Assembly (NCBI GenBank): GCA_032716605.1
Contig: JAVRFV010002311.1
Span: 3,077,572 to 3,141,571 of the forward strand
Direction of reading: 5' to 3'
Length of the DNA stretch: 64,000 nucleotides
Source of the DNA: Paralithodes platypus
Taxonomy: Eukaryota > Arthropoda > Malacostraca > Decapoda > Lithodidae
The position numbers and the translations under genes were made by a program. The notes beneath the pieces were generated by a model. The model was not told the origin of the DNA, ran no database searches, and was given only the letters and a program-made list of their open reading frames with translations. Of this stretch, positions 31,112 through 41,469 are shown piece after piece (the first letter of the stretch is position 1; each line of letters starts with the position of its first letter).

Positions 31112-31624
31112 TTATAGAGGGCTTGGTGAGGAATTTAGTGGGTGGTCTTGGTTCGTGGAGGCTGCTGCCAGGAATTGAGTGCCTCTCATGTCCAGATGGT
31201 CTTTGACTTTGAGGATTTTGGTTTCTTGATGTAGGTGATCTGTGGGTGCAGTAGCTGCACAGCCTGTAATGATCTTCAGGGCTTTGTTTTGAATAGTCTG
31301 TAAGGTCTTATGATGTGTTTCAGCTAGGTTAGAAGCCCAGGCTGGGCTTGCGTATTCCATCACTGATTTTATGTATTGTTTATATCCTGTGGTGGTAGTT
31401 TCTTTGTTGTGTCCAAATTTTGTGTGAGTAAGTGACCTGAGGGCGTTAAGTCTGGGTGTAAGTTTCTTTTTAATGTTTGTGGTGTGCTGTTTGAATGTCA
31501 TATGAGTATCATATGTTACTCCTAGGATTTTGGGTGTGTGTGTATGTGTTAGGGGTGTGTTGTTCATGGTGAGTTGAGGGATGTATTCGTGTTCTCCTAC
31601 AGCGCGACGGCCTCTGCCGCCCAT
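31112..31624 (-). pseudogene. Jockey-like LINE C-terminal domain, separate copy
   Basis: The frame starts in EHEYIPQLTMNNTPL and continues KILGVTYDTHMTFKQH, SVMEYASPAWASNLAETHH and NKALKIITGCAATAP. Its first ~25 codons repeat the end of the 28610-29460 fragment, so at least two element copies are joined in this locus, the 3' part of one lying upstream of the 5' part of the other. Confidence 0.8.
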
Positions 31625-31811
31625 ATAGTCGTGTTATAGGAGGATGGACTGTATGTATGTAGGCTACTGTACTGTATGTATGTAAATATTATAATAATTA
31701 TGGTGTCACTCTCACTCACTGTAGCTAACCCAACAGAGAACCCAGCCTTGAGTGAGACCAGAGAGGATGCAGACGTCAACCATGAGAGTGAGGTAGAATA
31801 GAAGAAGTCTA

Positions 31812-32027
31812 AAGGAGGTATCACACGAGCACTTTTTCACTCAACATTTATCCTCAACACTGGTCTGGCAGCCTATGAGGTCAACGTTTAGAATATTTCG
31901 GTCATCTAAATTCATCTAGAAGCAGTCTAAGTTCTGATACCAGTGCAAATATTCCAGAAATGTTGCCAGAAAAATGTTGATCATCGAATATTGACCATAA
32001 ATGCTCTCGTGTGATACCGGCTTAAGA
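31812..32027. mobile_element. MITE with GGTATCACACGAG inverted ends
   Basis: GGAGGTATCACACGAGCAC at the left is inverted as GCTCTCGTGTGATACCGG at the right. Interior blocks (CAACACTGGTCTGGCAGCC) recur at 6358-6475 and 9700-9870, and the ends occur beside R1 copies at about 5390 and 40193. The superfamily is not clear. Confidence 0.7.
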
Positions 32028-32039
32028 TTCAGTTGCATA

Positions 32040-32640
32040 AATGGATGGAGTGTAAGTAAAATGGATGATATGAGTGAAGGGGGGATGGATGTGATAGTTC
32101 TAACCAAGATGCAGCTGCATGAAAGGGTAGACCTATTTTTAGAAAAGTAAATGGGAAGGGACGCAGTGAATGGAAAAAGAAGGGTGGACTGATGGTGAAG
32201 AGGGTACTAGACATTGACCTAGGAGAGACAAAAATTGGTGAATGTGAGATGAGTGAAGACTTGATGGCAGGTTTCCTTAACTACTGTACTAAGAAAATAG
32301 AGATGAATAGAACCTTCTTGGTTATATGACAGTACTGTACAAGGAACAGATGCATCCTGGTGAACGAGAACGCAAGGAAGCAAGTAATATATATGACGAT
32401 AGATGAAGAACGAGAGATGGATACAGCAAGCGACCATAACATGCTAATTATGGGGTATGCCTGTGTGAAGGAAAAAAAGAAAGGTGGAAAAAATGGAAAC
32501 CGAGACAAACAGACTGGGTAAATTTGTCAGGGAAGATCTGGACACAGTGAACCGGTTGGGAGACGGAGGAGTGGATGAGATAAACAAGGCCTTAGTTTAC
32601 CGGGGTAGTGAAAGAAATAGCCGAGATAAGGGTAGGAAAT
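32040..32640 (+). pseudogene. LINE endonuclease/linker remnant
   Basis: Broken frames around 32430-32640 read a DHNMLIMGYACVKEK tract, the S-D-H-like end of an apurinic-type endonuclease followed by a charged linker. The upstream 400 bp are only weakly recognisable. Likely LINE A-related. Confidence 0.5.
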
Positions 32641-32775
32641 TATAATGTAAAACTTGCAAAATAAACAAACCAAAACGTATACGAACACAGTAAAAAAGAC
32701 AAAACAACTAATCAAAATCGCTATGTGGAAACAACGCTTAAGTAAAATAATAATTTATAAATAAAAGAAAAACAA
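32640..32775 (-). repeat. R1 repeat, reverse copy
   Basis: ATAATGTAAAACTTGCAAAA, AATCGCTATGTGGAAACAAC and GCTTAAGTAAAATAATAA are the reverse complement of the R1 3' half. From 32775 to 33030 I see no feature. Confidence 0.6.
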
Positions 32776-33031
32776 TCACCAATAAAAGGAGATAAATATA
32801 ATCATGGGATGAATACAAAAAGTATGACAAGTGCTAGGTTAATAAGAGGCAAGAGTGATTGATGATAAGTAGCGAGCCCGTTCTAAATGATCTGTGCCCC
32901 ATGAATATTCTTTCCTCTCACTTAAACATTAGGCTACCATAGTGCGGTGGGAATATAAACATGATTATATTAATATCCAGTATTCGAGAATGGATAATAA
33001 GTCGTAGGCGTGTGCATAAATTCTTTAAACG

Positions 33032-33650
33032 TCTTGGTGGTGTAATGGTTAAGGTGTCTAAAAATCTGTGTGTGATAACCCGGGTTCTTTACCCCTGCGC
33101 AGCTTCTTGCTCTGTACAGGGGCACAGTGCGTCCTTGTATTGAGTATTGTTCACATGTGTGGGGAGGATCCTCTCACACCGCACTCCTAGATAAAGTAGA
33201 AAGGAGTCTTTCGTATCATTAACTCCCGTCCACTCACCAACTCTCTGCAATCTCTCTCTCTTCGCCGCAATGTTGCACCTCTCTCACTGTTCTATCACTA
33301 CTACAATAATCAATGTTCCTCGGAGCTTTCCCAGTGTATACCACCTCCTCTACGTAGGGTATGTAGTACAAGCCTTGCAACACAATCCCACCCCTACTCT
33401 GTGCAACTCTCCAACCCAAGAGTGAAACGCTATTCTCAGATTTTCTTCTATTCAACTGCTGAGCTCTGGAACTCTCTCCCAGAATCAGTCTTTCCCTCTT
33501 CCTATGACTTAAATTGCTTCAAACTCTGTGTGTCCAGGCCTTTTAGCTCGAATGTCCCTTGATTTCGGCCCTGTCACTCTTTGAAATTTGGGGGAGGCAC
33601 TCGCTGCAGGCAGTTATGCCTTTTGTCTCCCTCATTCACATAGAAACAAA
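33032..33650 (+). mobile_element. tRNA-like head joined to a LINE 3' end
   Basis: CTTGGTGGTGTAATGGTTAA (A box) and AACCCGGGTTCTTTACCCC (degenerate B box) are followed within about 15 bp by TCTGTACAGGGGCACAGTGC. That starts the C-terminal coding part and 3' UTR of the 17690-type LINE. Frames read EYCSHVWG-like and AELWNSLPESVFP residues with shifts. It may be a tRNA/LINE chimera or two adjacent insertions. Confidence 0.55.
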
Positions 33651-33654
33651 AATT

Positions 33655-34115
33655 ACTGTACCAGAGACGTCCATTTATAAGATTCTAGCGACTATTAGAC
33701 CATTACTGTATATTCAGCTTAGGAAGAACGTCTACCAATAAAAAGGGCTACAGTACTCAATTCATCCATTCAGCTACCATATATCATACCTAAGCTCAAT
33801 CGTCTAAATGTAGCTGAAATCAAATAAAAACACATGTCGCTGGTATTCAGGTGTTTAGGCATAATTTTTCTTTGGCTCTTTTCTCTCATGTACCCCATTA
33901 GTTGTGAGATTTTAAGATGTTCGCCCCATTAGTTTGGCAATTTTAAGACTTTTTGCCCCATTTATTTGTAAATTTTAAGACCTTTCATGCATCTGGGCTG
34001 ATTTCTTCCTGGCGAGCAGACAGCAAATTTTAGTAGAAACTTACCTTCGGGCGGGGCGAAAAAATTTACAAATTGATTAATCTATCTCTCAAAGGGTGGG
34101 TTTTTGTCAAGCCCG
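33655..34115. repeat. Divergent TTAA-type MITE and GCTCGCTAT-family MITE
   Basis: 33655-33865 has TATTAGACCATTACTG, ATTCAGCTTAGGAAGAACG, TACCTAAGCTCAATCGTC and CGCTGGTATTCAGGTG. 33870-34115 has repeated GCCCCATTAGTT, a GTAAATTTTAAGACC block and CTGGCGAGCAGACAGC. Confidence 0.5.
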
Positions 34116-34149
34116 GGCAACTTGACCTAGAGATTCGTGACAAACGCCT

Positions 34150-34983
34150 AATGTTCATGGCCACCCCTTCTCTGTAATGGCGGCGTATAGAAAATAATAA
34201 ATACAAAATAAAATAAAATCGGTTTCTTTGTAAGAGATGCTTTTATATGCGGGGGCGAGGGGAAGGAAGACGACACACACCACAACCTCGTATCTCTCCC
34301 TCCCTCCTCCTTCCACCCACGTCATACTGTATTATGTTACCTCTTCTGTTTCATATATTTCTGCTTTATATCAGGCCACGGTCCCATTCCTATATTTAAC
34401 ACATCCTCCCCTACTTTATAATACTCTATCATATCCCTCAGATAAACATTGTAATTAATAACTCCAATTAGGTGCTATAAAATTATACCGTTGTAAAATT
34501 TACAAATATGCATATCTCTATATATGGTACTAGCTGGCACATACCCCCTTTATTTATTTTTTATTGAGGGTGGCCGACTCGAGACAGCGCCCGAACAGGG
34601 ACAAAAGAAAAAAAAACACACACACACACACACATAAAGGTCATCCAGGAGAAAACTCAGAGACCCAGGCGGGTCCCCAGCATAAGATTCCCAGGTCCCA
34701 TATCTCCTGGAGAGGCTCCAGTTTTCACAGGCAGACATGCAGCGAAGCCTGACCACCACAACACCCACCATTCATCCAGGCGTGCTATATTACCAGCTCC
34801 TCGGACCAGGCGCCTGACGGACTATTATCTACTCTATTTTTTTCCAGCTGATCGTAAATTGAATCGCTTATTAGCTGATTTTTCGATACTTAATGGAAAT
34901 ATCTGAAACTACTATGGCTGTGTGTCATATTAATGCCAAGTTTTCAGAATAACCATCATCTTTCGCTACAAAATCTACCTTAT
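34150..34983. repeat. Left arm of a large inverted repeat
   Basis: The 834-bp arm starts AATGTTCATGGCCACCCC and ends CTACAAAATCTACCTTAT. It is mirrored with few differences by 38226-39090. It contains a minus-strand SINE-like element (34545-34790) with an (AC)n run, and CAGGCGCCTGACGG near 34809. No protein-coding gene is seen in it. Confidence 0.9.
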
Positions 34984-35046
34984 TTTGTTGAGGAGACACC
35001 CGCCAGACCCGTCCGGCTCCACCCTGGCGGGTGTCTCATCAACAAA
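34984..35046. repeat. GC-rich perfect hairpin at the inverted-repeat junction
   Basis: AGACACCCGCCAG and CTGGCGGGTGTCT form a 13-bp GC-rich stem extended by TTGTTGA/TCAACAA with a small mismatch. The loop is about 15 bases. It begins right where the left arm of the inverted repeat ends. Confidence 0.85.
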
Positions 35047-35049
35047 CTG

Positions 35050-35225
35050 TAATAAACAAAGTTTGTCAATATGCATAGTACTTTTTCTTCTATGTGTATG
35101 ACGGAAACAAAAGGCAAATGCTGCCTGTAACAAGTGTCTAACCCAAAGTTGAAAAAGTGATAGAGAGCCAAACCAATTTCAAGGTACGTTAAGAGTCTAG
35201 AAACGTGGAGCTTGAAGCAGTTAAC
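35050..35225 (-). pseudogene. LINE C-terminal/3' UTR fragment
   Basis: TTCTATGTGTATGACGG and AAAGGCAAATGCTGCCTG with GAGCTTGAAGCAGTT correspond to the 3' end of the 17690-type LINE, strongly diverged. Confidence 0.5.
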
Positions 35226-35354
35226 CCCTCCAACTTGGCTCCATACCCCTAGAATCGGCCCATATCAGACCTAATAGCTTTTATTAACGGTAATTGGTCC
35301 CCTTTTTTACCAATTTTGTACCCAGCCAAAACCCAAAGTATAAACATCACAATA

Positions 35355-35415
35355 AAGTAATGGGGGGAGGCATAACGGTTAGGGTGCGCAGCTCTTAATC
35401 AGTAGCCTGGGCTGT
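35355..35415 (+). repeat. Partial tRNA-like SINE head
   Basis: GGCATAACGGTTAGGGTGCG resembles an A box and D arm, then TTAATCAGTAGCCTGGGC; the B box is lost where the next MITE begins. Confidence 0.4.
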
Positions 35416-35440
35416 TCTTCCTATACTCTGTTCATTCTAG

Positions 35441-35628
35441 GTTGGGCACAAATCGTAAACCTAACCTCTCAAAACTCAAAAAGGACTAGACTACTAGAGT
35501 AATTGAGCTAATATTTCTACCAAATAAGGAAGACTTGGCTAGGGAATAGGTGTGGACATTGACAGCTCATTTACTCTAGCCCTTTTTGAGTTACAGAGTT
35601 TAGAGGTTAAGCTCCCAACCTAGAATGT
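35441..35628. mobile_element. MITE with CATTCTAGGTTGGG ends
   Basis: CATTCTAGGTTGGGCACAAA at the left and TCCCAACCTAGAATG at the right, with inner pairing of ACTCAAAAAGGACTAG and CCTTTTTGAGTTACAG. Its inner part resembles the 23759-type MITE. Confidence 0.7.
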
Positions 35629-35639
35629 TTAGTGTTCTG

Positions 35640-36180
35640 ATTCTTCACCTTCATGGCTCTTTTCAATATGGTGTGTATCGACATCACAGATAACAGTGGG
35701 AGAGATCCTTATCTACGGGGCACACACACACAGAACTCAATCATAATTCCTCAATATCCAATGCCCCGAATTTACTATATACAGTATACAGTATATTAGG
35801 TGTTTGTGTTTCAACTGGTCCGAGAACGCATCCCCATTCACCTCCATTAATGTTAGGGTTTGCTATACAATTTTTCTATTTAAGATCGGGTTTTCATGAA
35901 CGTAACCTAATTATAAATCGAGGGAGACGTTACCGAGAGCATGACTGTAGGAAACCGTGTGATTGACTTGTGTAAGTACTGTATGTATGCATACCCAGGC
36001 ATAAGTGGGAGTGGCTGACTCGAGACAGAGTTCGTACTGAAACAACAATAAAGTTACAGTTCTTAGGACCACTTTTGCGTTCGCTCCCTTGCCCCTTCTC
36101 TGTCTCGTCTAGTAGGTGAATATTTTTTTGGAGGAGGATTCCTAGCCACCCGCCCCCGTACAGGAAAAGAGACAGACAGA
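35640..36180. repeat. Repeat-derived stretch with a reverse SINE-like element
   Basis: 35800-35950 (GGTCCGAGAACGCATCCCC, GGGTTTTCATGAACGTAACC) looks like a MITE but I cannot define its ends. 36000-36180 is the reverse of the 3810-type SINE (TCTCGTCTAGTAGGTGAA, GAGGATTCCTAGCC). Confidence 0.45.
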
Positions 36181-36519
36181 TTGACTTACAAGAATAATTT
36201 GCTTATAAAACCATTAATTGGTCATATTTAACTAGACAGACGCCTATGAAAATTTAATAATTTAAGTCTATTTTATATCTTTATTTGATTTATTTGATAA
36301 AATCTTGATGAGTTGCATGTTGCAGTCTGAGGTAGATAATTGGTTGGAGCCGATTGGCTGATGGTACTGTATACTATTTTATTTATGTTTTTCAACTGAA
36401 ATATTTAATTGAGACATACCATTCAGTTCTCTAGCTCAAATAGTCCAAGTGCAAAATAGCCAAGTAAGTTATAATATATTGAGAGTACGGTACCTACACA
36501 TTATGGCTACTGTACATAA

Positions 36520-37005
36520 TATATATTTTTATTTTTATATTTTTTTTAATATTCCAACTACTCCCTCTCGGGCATAGGCTGAGAGCCTGTACATTCCACC
36601 GCTCAACACGGTGAAGCCTGTGAGGTCTTGTTCCAGTCTGGGGAGTGAGACATGTGAAGCATCCATTATGGCTCGAAGCAGCTCCATCTCTGAAGCGGCT
36701 GGTTGCTTCGCTCAAGTGCTTCACCGTCTCACCCTCCAGACTCAGACCCTCACTCTCAGAACGCCACCTATTGAGCAGTGAACTCACTAGGCATTGTCTC
36801 CCTGTAACATATTTTGAATATGGGAATATTTATACAGTGTTATTTAATCAGGGAACAATGAGGGTATTTTTTTGGCATTTCGGTGGGCTTTGTGGTAATG
36901 CACTGATACTAGGTACAGCACAAATTCAATCCCAATAATATCTTCCCATTGACATATCGGGATTTGAACCCGGGTCCATTGGATTACCAATCCCTGTTAA
37001 ACCCT
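36520..37005 (-). mobile_element. tRNA-derived SINE S2, reverse copy
   Basis: Full-length partner of 18250-18775. The B box reads GGGTTCAAATCCCG-type on the minus strand near 36960. The body includes TGAAGCCTGTGAGGTCTTG and a GAACGCCACCTATTGAGCAG block. The tail end near 36540 is T-rich on plus. Confidence 0.75.
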
Positions 37006-37109
37006 GGCTAGCCATACTAAACTACTTTTTAACTATTCTGAGCCACTCCTTACTATAGTAAGACAAATAATGTGTGTGTCCGCTATGAAATATTTTATTA
37101 TGTATTTTC

Positions 37110-37450
37110 CACCAACAAACTTCACCTCTAAACTCAATTAATGGAAACTGTGGAACTCAGAGGGTGCTTAGGCATAGTGTGTTAGTGAGATTGTAGGCTT
37201 AGATGGTATGGACATGTCGAAAGGAGTAGATGAGAAATAATTGGGTAAGAAAGCAAGCATAACGTGGAGGTAGGCGCAAAGAGAGGGTAGACCAAGAAAG
37301 ACGTGGGATCAGGAGGCACAAACTGATCTCGCAGCCAAGGACTGACTGAGAGGGACACCAATTTAACTGAGCTGCCTGGATTTAGGTGAACAAAAGACTG
37401 ACCTACTCACGCGTAGATCATAGTCTAAATGTAATGTATGTATGCATGTA
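37110..37450 (+). repeat. S3 fragment and LINE family B-like 3' fragment
   Basis: 37110-37165 has CACCTCTAAACTCAATTAATG. 37190-37450 codes for a degraded RWYGHVE and GRPRKTWDQ tract and ends in GTATGTATGCATG, as the LINE B 3' end does. Confidence 0.5.
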
Positions 37451-37880
37451 CAGGTAAGGTATATATTCTTCCACCAAGTATTAAGTTAGCTATGTGATTC
37501 AGTTTAACATCAGGTGAAATGAGTGGTGCCCCTCCTGACAATTATATTCAATTTAGGAAGGACCTGTGGAGACGGCTGGTTAGAATTGCTTAATGAGATA
37601 GATCATTTATATCCCTTTTGATGTTATAGGGTTATTTTTGTAAGCTTAAGCAAATAATTTATTGTTAGCCAAACTGAAATGCCAGTCAAGTATTTATTGA
37701 GGGATTAATGTAGTGGGTGACTTTCTTTTTTAACCGGTTCAGTACATGATGTAGTCTGTCATCTTACTGTGGTGATACTATTTTATTACCTGTACTTAGA
37801 TGGGGAGTCAAAACAAAATTTGATTGAAAAGATAGAGCTTACAATATGTGGTTTGTGCGATAGTGAGATATTGTAAAAAG
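37450..37880. other. Unassigned AT-rich DNA
   Basis: Weak pieces of TTAA-type MITE sequence (ATTCAATTTAGGAAGGACC near 37546, TTAACCGGTTCAGTACATG near 37733). No gene seen. Confidence 0.4.
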
Positions 37881-37882
37881 AT

Positions 37883-38158
37883 AGTAAGTATTGATATGAT
37901 ACCAGACCCTGTATAGGATTACTGTAGTACTGTACAGTACTAGGAAGAAATATAATATAACCTTTATAAAAGACAGTAAGTATTGATATGATACCAGACC
38001 CTGTATAGGATTACTGTAGTACTGTACAGTACTAGGAAGAAATATAATATAACCTTTATAAAAGACAGTAAGTATTGATATGATACCAGACCCTGTATAG
38101 GATTACTGTAGTACTGTACAGTACTAGGAAGAAATATAATATAACCTTTAGGCACCAG
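37883..38158. repeat. 92-bp tandem repeat, three units
   Basis: Units start at 37883, 37975 and 38067 with AGTAAGTATTGATATGATAC and contain TACTGTAGTACTGTACAGTA. Units are almost identical, so the array is recent. Confidence 0.95.
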
Positions 38159-38225
38159 TTGGACTATAGTCAATTTTTTTCCAGCTGAGGGTAAATTGTC
38201 ATGTTTCTATCTTTGTTACTCGGCT

Positions 38226-39090
38226 ATAAGGTAGATTTTGTAGCGAAAGATGATGGTTATTCTGAAAACTTGGCATTAATATGACACAGCCATAGTAGTT
38301 TCATATATTTCCATTAAGTATCGAAAAATCAGCTAATAAGAGATTCAATTTACGATCAGCTGGACAAAAATAGAGTAGATAATAGTCCGTCAGGCGCCTG
38401 GTCCGAGGAGCTGGTAATATAGCACGCCTGGATGCATGGTGGGCGTTGTGGTGGTCAGGCTTCGCTGCATGTCTGCCTGTGAAAACCGGAGCCTCTCCGG
38501 GAGATCTGGGACCTGGGAATCTTTTGCTGGGGACCCGCCTGGGTCTCTGAGTTTTCTCCTGGATGACCTAGATGTGTGTGATTATGTGTGTGTGTGTGTG
38601 TGTGTTTTTTTTGTCTTTTGTCCCTGTTCAGGCTCTGTCTCGAGTCGGCCACCCTCAATAAAAAAAAAAAAAATAATAAAAAAAATAAAGGGGGTATGTG
38701 CCAGCTAGTACTGTACCATATATAGAGATATGCATATTTGTAAGTTTTACAATATAATTTTATAGCACCTAATTGGAGCTATTAATTACAATGTTTATCT
38801 GAGGGATATGATAGAGTATTATAAAGTAGGGGAGGATGTGTTAAATATAGGAATGGGACCGTGGCCTGATATAAAGCAGAAATATATGAAACAGAAGAGG
38901 TAACATAATACAGTATGACGTGGGTGGAAGGAGGAGGGAGGGAGAGATACGAGGTTGTGGTGTGTGTCGTCTTCCTTCCCCTCGCCCCCACATATAAAAG
39001 CATCTCTTACAAAGAAACCAAGTTTTTGTTATTTTTTATTTATTATTTTCTATACGCCGCCATTACCGAGAAGGGGTGGCCATGAACATT
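38226..39090. repeat. Right arm of the large inverted repeat
   Basis: Inverted match of 34150-34983, ending at CCATGAACATT. Differences are mainly length changes in the (GT)n run near 38590 and the A-rich run near 38661. It holds the plus-strand SINE-like element 38420-38705. Confidence 0.9.
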
Positions 39091-39166
39091 GCTCAAGAAC
39101 TTCCTTATAGCATAAAGGTTACGAATGTAAAGGTGACAACTCTTCACGACACTATTTATATGATTC

Positions 39167-39655
39167 TTAACCCTCCGGGCCCGGGCTAGCTCTCACAAAG
39201 ACAGTGCGGCGTACCCGGGCGATCTGGCCGAAAAACGTCTAGGCCTAGGCTACCGTATTTTTGTTTAGTTTAACTGCTAGAAATTTCCCACGCATCTATA
39301 AACGTAGCGCGGTTTCCAATCTGTAGACTGGCATTGAGTAGAGCTCTCTAAGTCAACTGGTTCAGTTGTGATGACGATTTCCGTGGAGCGAATTTTGACG
39401 CGATGTTGACAATATCGGAGCTTTTCAGACACTAATTTCGTCTGACGCACAACAATAACATTGATCTGACGTCTCCTTATTGTTTTCGGAGGTGCGGTGA
39501 TGCAACGATTGGCTTTGTTTACATGCGTCGGACGCACGGCGTTCAGACCAAGCTGAATAGGCTTGAAAGCTTACTGCCTATTAACAGGACATCCGGGCTC
39601 CTGCCCTTCTTTCGTGGTGTCCTTTCACACTGACACCTGGGCAGGCCATAGGGCT
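39167..39655. mobile_element. piggyBac-derived MITE (~490 bp), copy 1
   Basis: Starts TTAACCCTCCGGGCCCGGGC. Subterminal blocks GACAGTGCGGCGTACCCGGG resemble those at the left end of the piggyBac element at 41063 (GACTGTGCTGCGGTACCGGG). The interior includes GCGTCGGACGCACGGCG and GGGCTCCTGCCCTTC. A reverse copy is at 52437-52930. Confidence 0.7.
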
Positions 39656-39760
39656 GGTATTCTCAGGGTCCGGGACCACTTTCGCGTTCCCCCGCCCGTT
39701 TTTCTGTCTCGCCGAGTAGGAGAATTATACAAATAAAGGAGGATTCCTAGCCCCCTGTAC
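39656..39760 (+). repeat. SINE-like fragment
   Basis: GGTCCGGGACCACTTTCGCG and a GTCTCGCCGAGTAGG block followed by AGGAGGATTCCTAGCCCCC, shared with 36000-36180 and 46735-46850 in either orientation. Confidence 0.5.
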
Positions 39761-39879
39761 CCTAAATAAAAAAAATAATAAAGGATACTAAACAAAAATT
39801 GCAAAACATGATGAATTAAAATGTTATTTAACTAGTTCTAAATATTGTTCATATAATCTATAAAGAAACAGTATCTAAC

Positions 39880-39943
39880 CTGTTGGCATATATTTGTAGA
39901 TGTTTGGATTTGATCACTGACTTCTGCTTCCAGTTAGCACCAT
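39880..39943 (-). CDS. CAF1/PARN-PNLDC1-like gene, exon after the H-x-x-G-x-D-A motif
   Basis: This 64-nt exon has acceptor ATATTACAG and donor GTTAGATAC. It completes a codon left by the exon at 40926-40992 (one base there, two here) and reads GANWKQKSVIKSKHLQIYAN plus the start of an Arg/Ser codon. In PARN the corresponding stretch, after the last exonuclease motif, leads to a segment like LIEPFFNKLFLMR; the HLQIYAN part fits that position. The next exon was not found at lower coordinates. The exon itself is likely; the family assignment rests on its neighbour. Confidence 0.6.
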
Positions 39944-39972
39944 CTGTAATATAACAATCAGCATCATAATCA

Positions 39973-40192
39973 TTAACCCGTACAGTCCCGGTGACGTCCT
40001 TTTTATTATATTCTGGCAACTATTAGACAATTTTATTCAGATTAGGAAGACTCTAGCAATAATAAGGCTTCAAAATATCTTAACCAACCCTTTTAACGAC
40101 TGCAGATCCTTCCTAAGCCGCATTATATCGTCTAAATATAGCTAGAATACATAATAAAAGATAACATTCGTCGCTGGTACTCAAAGGGTTAA
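39973..40192. mobile_element. TTAA MITE, copy 6
   Basis: TTAACCCGTACAGTCCCGG and GGTACTCAAAGGGTTAA bound 220 bp with an inner GACAATTTTATTCAGATTAG. It lies in the intron between the exons at 40926 and 39880. Confidence 0.85.
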
Positions 40193-40465
40193 CGGGGTAT
40201 CACGCAAGAGTTTTTATTGACAATTAGCGATGGCCAACATTATTCGGGCAAAACTTCTGCGATTAACTTGCTTGGGAAACAGATTAACTTGCTCATATAG
40301 GCCTAGTGATGTACACCCGATGTGGTGGCTTTGTGTTCTTTTACTTCAAAATTATATTTTGCTAGTGTTATTTCCACATAGCGATTTTGATAAGTCCTTT
40401 TGCCTTTATATTGTGTCATCCCTGTTTTGGTTTGTTTATTTTGCAAGTTTTACATTATAATAATC
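40193..40465 (+). repeat. R1 repeat with GGTATCACGCAAGAG start
   Basis: Begins GGGGTATCACGCAAGAG, then TTGCTTGGGAAACAGATTAA and the usual R1 series to GCAAGTTTTACATTATAAT. The beginning suggests R1 belongs to a terminal-repeat element. Confidence 0.6.
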
Positions 40466-40890
40466 TTTTACATTGGTATCAGAAACTATACTGAAGAAAG
40501 ATACAGGTAGATAAATCTAGGTGACTGCATGAGAAAAGTTTAACTTAACTGATGCTGCTATCCCATCAATACATGAGTTGTAAATTATGCATATTGAGTA
40601 CAGTATGTAAGAAGCGAGAAATATGTGTCTGAGATTAGATTCACAAAATATAACAGTCTTTCTTTATACTTACTTCCCTCTCTCTCTCTTTGACCCTACC
40701 TCTACTCTCGCTCTGTTCCTCTCTTTATATCTTACTCTCTCACTCAGCCTCTCTCAGTCTCTTTCTCTCTATCAACTTACCAAGCTCCTGGATAACCTAG
40801 ATGTGTGTGAATTTGTATTTTGTTTTTGTGTATTCACTGTTTTCTGTTATGTTGTCCCTATTCGGGCTCTGTCTTGAAAAATAAAAAATC
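40466..40890 (+). repeat. CT-rich tract and SINE-like 3' module
   Basis: 40670-40790 is CT-rich. 40795-40880 has CTAGATGTGTGTGAATTTG and TTCGGGCTCTGTCTTG. No gene seen. Confidence 0.5.
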
Positions 40891-40925
40891 AAATAAAACA
40901 AGAAAAATTAATGGAGTCAACTTAC

Positions 40926-40992
40926 CCAGATGTTTGACCATAGTAAGAAAACTAACACCGGTCATAAAAGCATCATAGCCAGCATCGTGAGC
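40926..40992 (-). CDS. CAF1/PARN-PNLDC1-like gene, exon with the H-x-x-G-x-D-A nuclease motif
   Basis: A 67-nt exon reads AHDAGYDAFMTGVSFLTMVK then HL plus one base. It has acceptor TTAACCAG and donor GTAAGTTGA. The H-(D/E)-A-G-x-D-A-(F/Y)-x-x-G signature is the last exonuclease motif of PARN/PNLDC1-type DEDDh deadenylases, containing the catalytic His and Asp. Both residues are present. TTAA four bases upstream of the exon marks the end of a MITE that fills the intron, so the acceptor sits at the transposon border. Confidence 0.75.
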
Positions 40993-41469
40993 CTGGTTAA
41001 CCCTTTAAACCAGATGATGTTTTTTGTTCCTATTTTCCTTCATTCAAGCTACCTTAACACACTTAACCCTCCAGCCCCGGGGGCTATAGCTTGCGACTGT
41101 GCTGCGGTACCGGGTGTTTTGACGATCTTTGGGCTATGTTAACTACTCTGTAAGTCAATGAATATGGCATGTAATGTTGTGAATAAAAAAGAATAATGTT
41201 CCACAAACCTTCCTCTGTCGAATGGCGTTGAGTAGAGGTCTCTGGTTGCATAATGGTGAGCGCGGGAAGACGAGTGCTTTTCGGCGGAAAATTCTTCCCG
41301 CGTTCGGACGCGTCGCCCCGGCCATGGCTACGACGCACCTAGCCGCTCGTCGCGCCAAAGTATTTATCTCCCTTAGACGATTTTAGTGTTTGATATTGAG
41401 AATGTGATGTTTATTTGATATTTTTCTAGTTATTTTGAGGCCAATTATATAAAATATGTTTATTAGGGT

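Noticed and set aside
34237..34458. Identical 73-codon frames in both inverted-repeat arms
   Set aside because: Identity reflects the duplication itself; composition is low-complexity and no domain is visible.
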